Assembly: GCF_000003605.2 (NCBI RefSeq)
Contig: NW_003137821.1
Location: 272,920 to 336,919, forward strand
Length of the DNA: 64,000 nucleotides
Reading direction: 5' to 3'
Source: Saccoglossus kowalevskii
Taxonomy: Eukaryota > Hemichordata > Enteropneusta > Harrimaniidae
Position numbers and translations under genes: made by a program
Shown here: in pieces, positions 59,186 to 64,000 of the stretch
Layout: each line of letters begins with the position of its first letter
Position numbering within the stretch: the stretch's first letter is position 1
The notes under the pieces: generated by a model
Database searches by the model: none
What the model saw: only the letters and a program-made list of their open reading frames with translations
Told to the model about the DNA's origin: nothing

Positions 59186-61376
59186 ACTGATTAAAAAAAG
59201 TCAGTACAGAAATTCTTGTTCATACTGTTAAATTAGCTAGAACTTTGTTTTGGAAAAATACAATAACATGATATAAAAAAAAAATATTCATGTTTAAGTC
59301 AAAACACACGACTATATTGTTTTAGTTTGCTCAAGAAAAAACATTACACACTGATAATTAAATTGGTTTTAGTAAATTAAATTAACCCTTTGAATGCCAT
59401 TTTTACAACGAACATTTTGATACAAAATTGTACATGTTATGAATTTAATTTTAGACCAAATTCTATGAAATACTTTATTTTCGTGTAACGGATAGATGTT
59501 ATTTTTGCGGTAAGTTATTCTGTTTGAAATCAAATGCCACAATCATCAAATCAAATATTCATGAATCTTATTTATTGTCACTGCCATATTGAACATCCAA
59601 ACATTGCCAGCTAAGCTGCCGATTGGTTTGCTATGTGCTACTAGGTTAGGCCAAATTACGTTAAACAGTCCATGAAACATTTTTTATGCATAAAAACAAT
59701 GAAATCACATCATGAGAACAAAGAATATGGTGATATTGTTTTGCGTGAAAATAGATCCTTCTGTCTTTATAATTCTTATACATGAAAATTAATTCCTATG
59801 AAAATAAAGTGTTTTACAAGTTTTGATCAAAATTTTCAGAAAAACAGTTATTGCACAGTTATTTTGTGTAAAGCTATAAAATTTGAATTTGGCCTTCATA
59901 GGGTTGAAATTAACACAAGAAGAGTAAGTATTTTATCATAAACAATTTCTCCAAGCACAAGTTTTATTACGTTTACAAGGTTGTTTTGGGTAATGTACGC
60001 TGAATGTAATCTGTGGATAAATAAATATATAATTTATGATTATACTCAAGAACTGCGCAAGAATTCCCAGAAAATGCAAATGGCTGTCAAGATCTCAACT
60101 TGTTTTTGCCCCTCCCCTCTATAATGTTTCATTCTTTCTCGTCGTACGTCAACTGTTACCATGGTATGTGGTTCAATGGATGAGATAACAAGAATGAAAC
60201 ATTCAAGGGCTTTCTCACTGTCAATGATACGTTGATGGCCATTTACGTTCAAGGTCTATTACATAAATATTGTAATTGATAAATATTCCATCATGATCAA
60301 ATGTTTACTGGTCAAAAACTATTGCCATGGTAACAGAGCTTCAAGATTTGTAGATACATGTACATAATAAATTATCTCTTACACTTTACAACCTCGTATG
60401 ATTTCAATTCTTTATTACACATAGCTTTTAGCAAACTCGCTGTTAAAATGAATAATGCCCACACAACTCGGTAAAAATGAAAGTATCAATTTGCAATGTT
60501 TTCACTTCATTGGAAAAATGAGTGACTGAAGACATTTTTTGTGCTGAACAGGAAGCAACAACAAAAAATGTAATTCGTGCTATGTCTCATCAATATTTTC
60601 TATGTATTTGGCCACCTGCCCTGCATTTTCTGCAAACCAAGAACGTTAATCAAACTGGTGAGCTGTTATTTGAGATGCTCATAATTCTATAGCATGAACT
60701 AATGGTGGACTGGGCAAACAGAGAATTTAAGATATCTTTATGAAATAAACAAATCTGATGGAGGTCCACCCAAAATGCCTCAGTATATCATTCTAACACA
60801 CTCTGTTGGTGGTTTTTATATTGATGACAGACATGGTAATGTGAACAGCTCTGTTTTGTTATAACAGATAACACAAATGGGTGGGGGTGTAAGAAATATT
60901 CAGGTACGAAGAATTGGTGTGTTATTGATCATGAGCTACATTCAGATTAATAGATATATAATAACAAAAGATATATAATTTATAATTATTTACAAAATTT
61001 ATAACTATTTACAAATAACTACACAATGCAAATAAATAAATCTGACATTTCCTGTGCCTTCACTGACTCTAGTAACGTTAGTGCAACACTTTGAGAGTCA
61101 GTTTGACGTTGCACATTCATGGTGAAGTAGGCCCTCTATGGCAGCAACCTGCACATATTGTCTTTGAACTTATTGGCTGTACATCCATAGTTGATTTATA
61201 TTGGATTAGGCAGATTTGTTACTAAATACGTATTAGTCATGCCCAAATAAGGGTGTTATCACTTTGTTCAATGGCTCTATACATATTAGGTGAAATTGTC
61301 TCCATATTTGATGGTTAGACTGGAGAGGTCGTGTCCATATTAGTAAATGTATGTCTGAATAAGGTACAGGTGTTTT
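59186..61376. other. TRIT1-FBXO intergenic and 3' flank
   Basis: At 59464-59820 ends resembling MITE family 1 (gaaatactttattttcg ... gaaaataaagtgttttaca) enclose unrelated sequence, perhaps a decayed element. ttctttattac at 60403 would give AATAAA on the minus strand and could be an FBXO poly(A) signal about 1 kb after its stop. Nothing else recognised. Confidence 0.4.
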
Positions 61377-61481
61377 TCAGAAAATTAATTTCATGAATTC
61401 CTGTGGTGAGATTTCTTTACTTCCTTTCAGGTGTTCCTCCTCTTCATCAGTTTCTGATGATGTACACGGATGACCTCCGAC
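61377..61481 (-). CDS. FBXO25/32: FBXO25/32 last exon
   Basis: Acceptor tcttctaag, then VGGHPCTSSETDEEEEHLKG through SPQEFMKLIF and TGA (complement at 61377-61379). Confidence 0.9.
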   Translation of the reverse strand, partial: VGGHPCTSSETDEEEEHLKGSKEISPQEFMKLIF

Positions 61482-62326
61482 CTTAGAAGAGAAAAGTGAA
61501 CCAGTCAATTTGCATACAGTACATTCTCGCCCACCAAAAAGATTGACAAAATACACTGACGAGGCCTACATTTCTAATATTGATATGTAAACATCTGAAA
61601 TAGAACGACCAATCAAGTGCTTGTATTAGAATGAACATTGGCACAATGAGTATAAAAAAAGTAGATTGATTGGTTCGCTGTAATGACTAGGTGTCTTAAA
61701 GAGGACAGTGTTTTATGATGATGTGAATATAAACCATTCCTTCATCGAACATATGTTTGTAATAGCGCAAAAAGATATACAGATAAAACGCATTTACCTT
61801 CCAGTAAAGACTATGGCATCGGTTACACAGCAGTGGCATTTCGGCATATGTTTCCCGTTTGCCGTGTTTTTTCAATAACCTAAGATAAATCAAGTGCCAG
61901 TCGGCTTCGTCAACATAGTCAGGAAGTGCAGACCAGATCTAGACAAGAAGAACAAGTTTAATTCTATTAATTCTTTTTGTTAGAATCTTAAGTGAAGAAG
62001 CTCTCATCATGGCACAACAAATATTGCCATATACCGATACTCTCTAACTTAACCTTAAGTAAGCCATACAACTTTTGGAGTTCCTTCTCCGCGCCTGTAA
62101 GTATAAAAGATTACAGTAAGTTAGTAAAACTTCTACATACCTGTTTTTCAGAAAAGTGAAAGTTGCATAGTTCTCTCCAGACTTCTTCTTCTTTGCAAAG
62201 TTGGTTCAGTGAATCATTTGTAGCACCAAGATTCACCACATCTCTATGATCGCTGAATCTTAATAGAATTTGTCGCAAGCAGTCGTCTGGTAAATCCATC
62301 AATACCATCTCCTCGTCATCTTCTCT
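61377..62326 (-). CDS. FBXO25/32: F-box protein of the FBXO25/FBXO32 (atrogin-1) family, 3' exons only
   Basis: Joins, in transcription order, 62326-62141, 61938-61798 and 61481-61377 (143 codons plus stop); all introns are phase 0 GT-AG. FBXO32/FBXO25 are substrate receptors of SCF (Skp1-Cul1-Rbx1) ubiquitin ligases; FBXO32 drives muscle protein loss in vertebrates. Seen: F-box DLPDDCLRQILLRFSDHRDV with NLGATNDSLNQLC, then WRELCNFHFSEKQ (human WKKLCQYHFSERQ), ADWHLIYLRLLKKHGKRETY, a conserved Cys motif LCNRCHSLYWK and HPCT, and the family C-terminus SPQEFMKLIF. An acidic run TDEEEE before the end differs from human. The N-terminal two thirds lie upstream, beyond 64000 on this strand. The gene is an apparent single co-orthologue of the two vertebrate paralogues. 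Confidence 0.92.
61798..61938 (-). CDS. FBXO25/32: FBXO25/32 penultimate exon
   Basis: Acceptor cttgtctag, donor tggaag|gtaaat. 47 codons IWSALPDYVDEADWHLIYLR ... MPLLCNRCHSLYWK. Confidence 0.92.
62141..62326 (-). CDS. FBXO25/32: FBXO25/32 F-box exon
   Basis: Acceptor ttgtacag, donor aaacag|gtatgt. 62 codons from REDDEEMVLMDLPDD to CNFHFSEKQ. The open frame extends 5' of the acceptor into a SINE, but that part is not coding. Confidence 0.92.
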
Positions 62327-62394
62327 CTGTACAACATAAAGAGATACAGTGCTCAAAATATTTTTTATCAAATATGAATTTTTACTGAATGTTT

Positions 62395-62842
62395 TTTTTT
62401 TTTGTGCCAGGTGACAGTTCCGGACATTGAGTGTCACTGTTGTCTCTCCTGACTTTTTTTTGTATGTGCAAATTGTAAGTGCTAGTGACGACACATAGTG
62501 CATTTTGCCACAAAAGTCATATTCATGTTTGGGACTACATGACAGGGCTGTGTGGCCATCTCTCTGTCAAATAGCAATTTGTAATGCGCTATCCTGGCGT
62601 CAACCAGGCCCGGTCGAACACAAGCACCTGCGGACCTTAACCAAGGTTCCCCCAAAGTCGCATTCGTTAGTGAATGAATGTCGGCCAGTGGAATTGGCCT
62701 TCCCATTGAGTCTGGGGCACACTCACCCAGGGTGGGGGTCGACCTTTTTGACGTTCAGCCTATGGTAGGATTTGAACTTGGGTCTACCGATCATGAGTCT
62801 GATGCAATAACCACTATGCTACCAGTGACCGATCATTTTTTT
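62395..62842 (-). mobile_element. tRNA-derived SINE, full length, with target-site duplication
   Basis: Second complete copy of the element at 43643-44077, very similar throughout, with box B-like sequence at 62768-62779 and box A-like at 62809-62821 on the minus strand. It has about 19 extra bases (ccagtggaattggccttcc) near 62686-62704. Flanked by the 16-bp direct repeat TTTTTACTGAATGTTT (62379-62394 and 62843-62858). It sits in an FBXO25/32 intron on the same strand as the gene. Confidence 0.85.
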
Positions 62843-62858
62843 TTTTTACTGAATGTTT

Positions 62859-64000
62859 GCTGCAAAAGGAGGTGCATTCCGAAATGTAGAACACTAAATA
62901 TATTAGCCCTGAGAAGATTGGAAGACATGCAGTGACTGCACTAAACTGTAAAGTCAGTATTAGGGAAGGACCAATGTTCAAATTGGGGCTGACAAGTATG
63001 GATTTTTTTGCAATATTACAATATGGGGTGAACATATTGATTTTCCTTCCCTTTGAAATTGTTTTCAGAAATTACCACATTGCTGTACATGGCATTGAAT
63101 ACTACTCTTTTTAGCACTATAAAAACTGTGTTGTCTGTTGCCAAGTTGATAACACTAAATCACCATCAGATGACATGGCAGATTCAAATTAAGTTGGTAA
63201 TGTTGGGAATTTTTATGTAATTTTCAACTTGAAACTTGAGTTCCAAGTGTCGTATACAACAGATTGTTTATTTACATCAAAACACGTGTTTCGTGTTGTA
63301 GTAATATGGCCAAAATAAAAACAGCCATTATTCGGCCATCTTTGATCTGATATGTATGATGTATGTGCCAAATACGAATGAACATAGTTGAACTCTGGTG
63401 ACCTTGTCCTTTGTTATATAATATAATTCCCTTTATCATAGTTTGTTCAATATAAATATGCATTTTCATAATTTTGAATACAAACAAGTTTTGGGGTTGA
63501 ATCAACAGTGGGGAATCAGTCTACCGAATGTCCTTAAAAGATGTAAATATCTTACAAAACATTGGTGCCTTATTTGTTTAATTATTTTAAGGGACATAAT
63601 TTCCAGCTTTTTTCAAAGTAATTCAGATATTTTAGTATAAAAACAAATGTCTCATTGAAAAAAAAAGTGCTGCATTTAGATGTGAATAGATTCATAAAAC
63701 ATGCAAGATAACAGAAAATTTTAGCTGGCTTTAGTCCAAGTATTTTGTACAGGTGTCTGTCAAAAATTAATGATTTACTGAGACAAATATGAACTGCCTC
63801 ATTGTGTGACTACTGTATTATATGAAAAGTAAAAAAAAAAACACCCTTTATGAATAGCTATCATGTTGCAAGCTCTGCTTTGTATGCAAATCAACTTAAA
63901 TAGTTAGTTGGTGTCCAGTGGAGGGAGAAGTCAACAGTACTGTTGCCTCCTGAGAATCTACATCTTCAACACTGCAATCTTTGAAGTGCGTTTTTAAACT
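62859..64000. other. FBXO25/32 intron or upstream region, nothing recognised
   Basis: I searched the minus strand for the preceding family exon (the helical segment with WQQQL) and did not find it. No other gene or named repeat is seen. Confidence 0.5.

Overview
The window is invertebrate animal nuclear DNA: AT-rich, with short exons in kilobase introns, tRNA-derived SINEs and many small inverted-repeat elements. The single Myc gene, its conserved exon structure and its neighbours point to a marine bilaterian. A non-vertebrate deuterostome (for example a hemichordate) is my best guess, but the species cannot be fixed from the sequence. There are three assembly gaps: two of exactly 50 N and one of 397 N.

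Layout: (1) About 608-3060 is a 34-bp minisatellite, interrupted by a gap at which 210 bp is repeated identically on both sides. (2) About 3.1-14.6 kb has no recognisable gene and almost no transposons; it is the upstream region of Myc. (3) 14.6-18.3 kb is Myc (+): a probable non-coding exon 1, then two coding exons with Myc boxes 0, I and II, the acidic stretch, and the bHLH-leucine zipper (372 aa). (4) 19.16-58.6 kb is TRIT1 (+), the tRNA isopentenyltransferase. I resolved nine exons by hand; the exon or exons with the late catalytic/tRNA-binding part are absent and probably lie in the gap at 53190-53239. Intron 2 reads as a U12-type AT-AC intron. The introns are packed with MITEs, larger non-autonomous DNA transposons, a tRNA-Met-like SINE and one fragment coding for a Myb/trihelix domain. 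(5) 61.38-62.33 kb (-) holds the last three exons of an FBXO25/FBXO32 (atrogin-1 type) F-box gene. It faces TRIT1 tail to tail and its 5' part lies beyond the window.

The three genes work in separate processes: transcription and growth control, tRNA i6A37 modification in cytosol and mitochondria, and SCF ubiquitin ligase substrate selection. Their linkage is the notable point. In human, MYCL sits next to TRIT1 on 1p34, and MYC and FBXO32 are both on 8q24, so this window looks like the unduplicated ancestral neighbourhood.

The best candidates for something new are the U12 AT-AC intron in TRIT1, the Myc-TRIT1-FBXO25/32 block, several MITE families sharing TACTGTAAAA ends, and a tandem array of paired YY1-like sites in the probable TRIT1 3' UTR. 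I found no CRISPR array, no intact tRNA or rRNA gene and no intact transposase gene.
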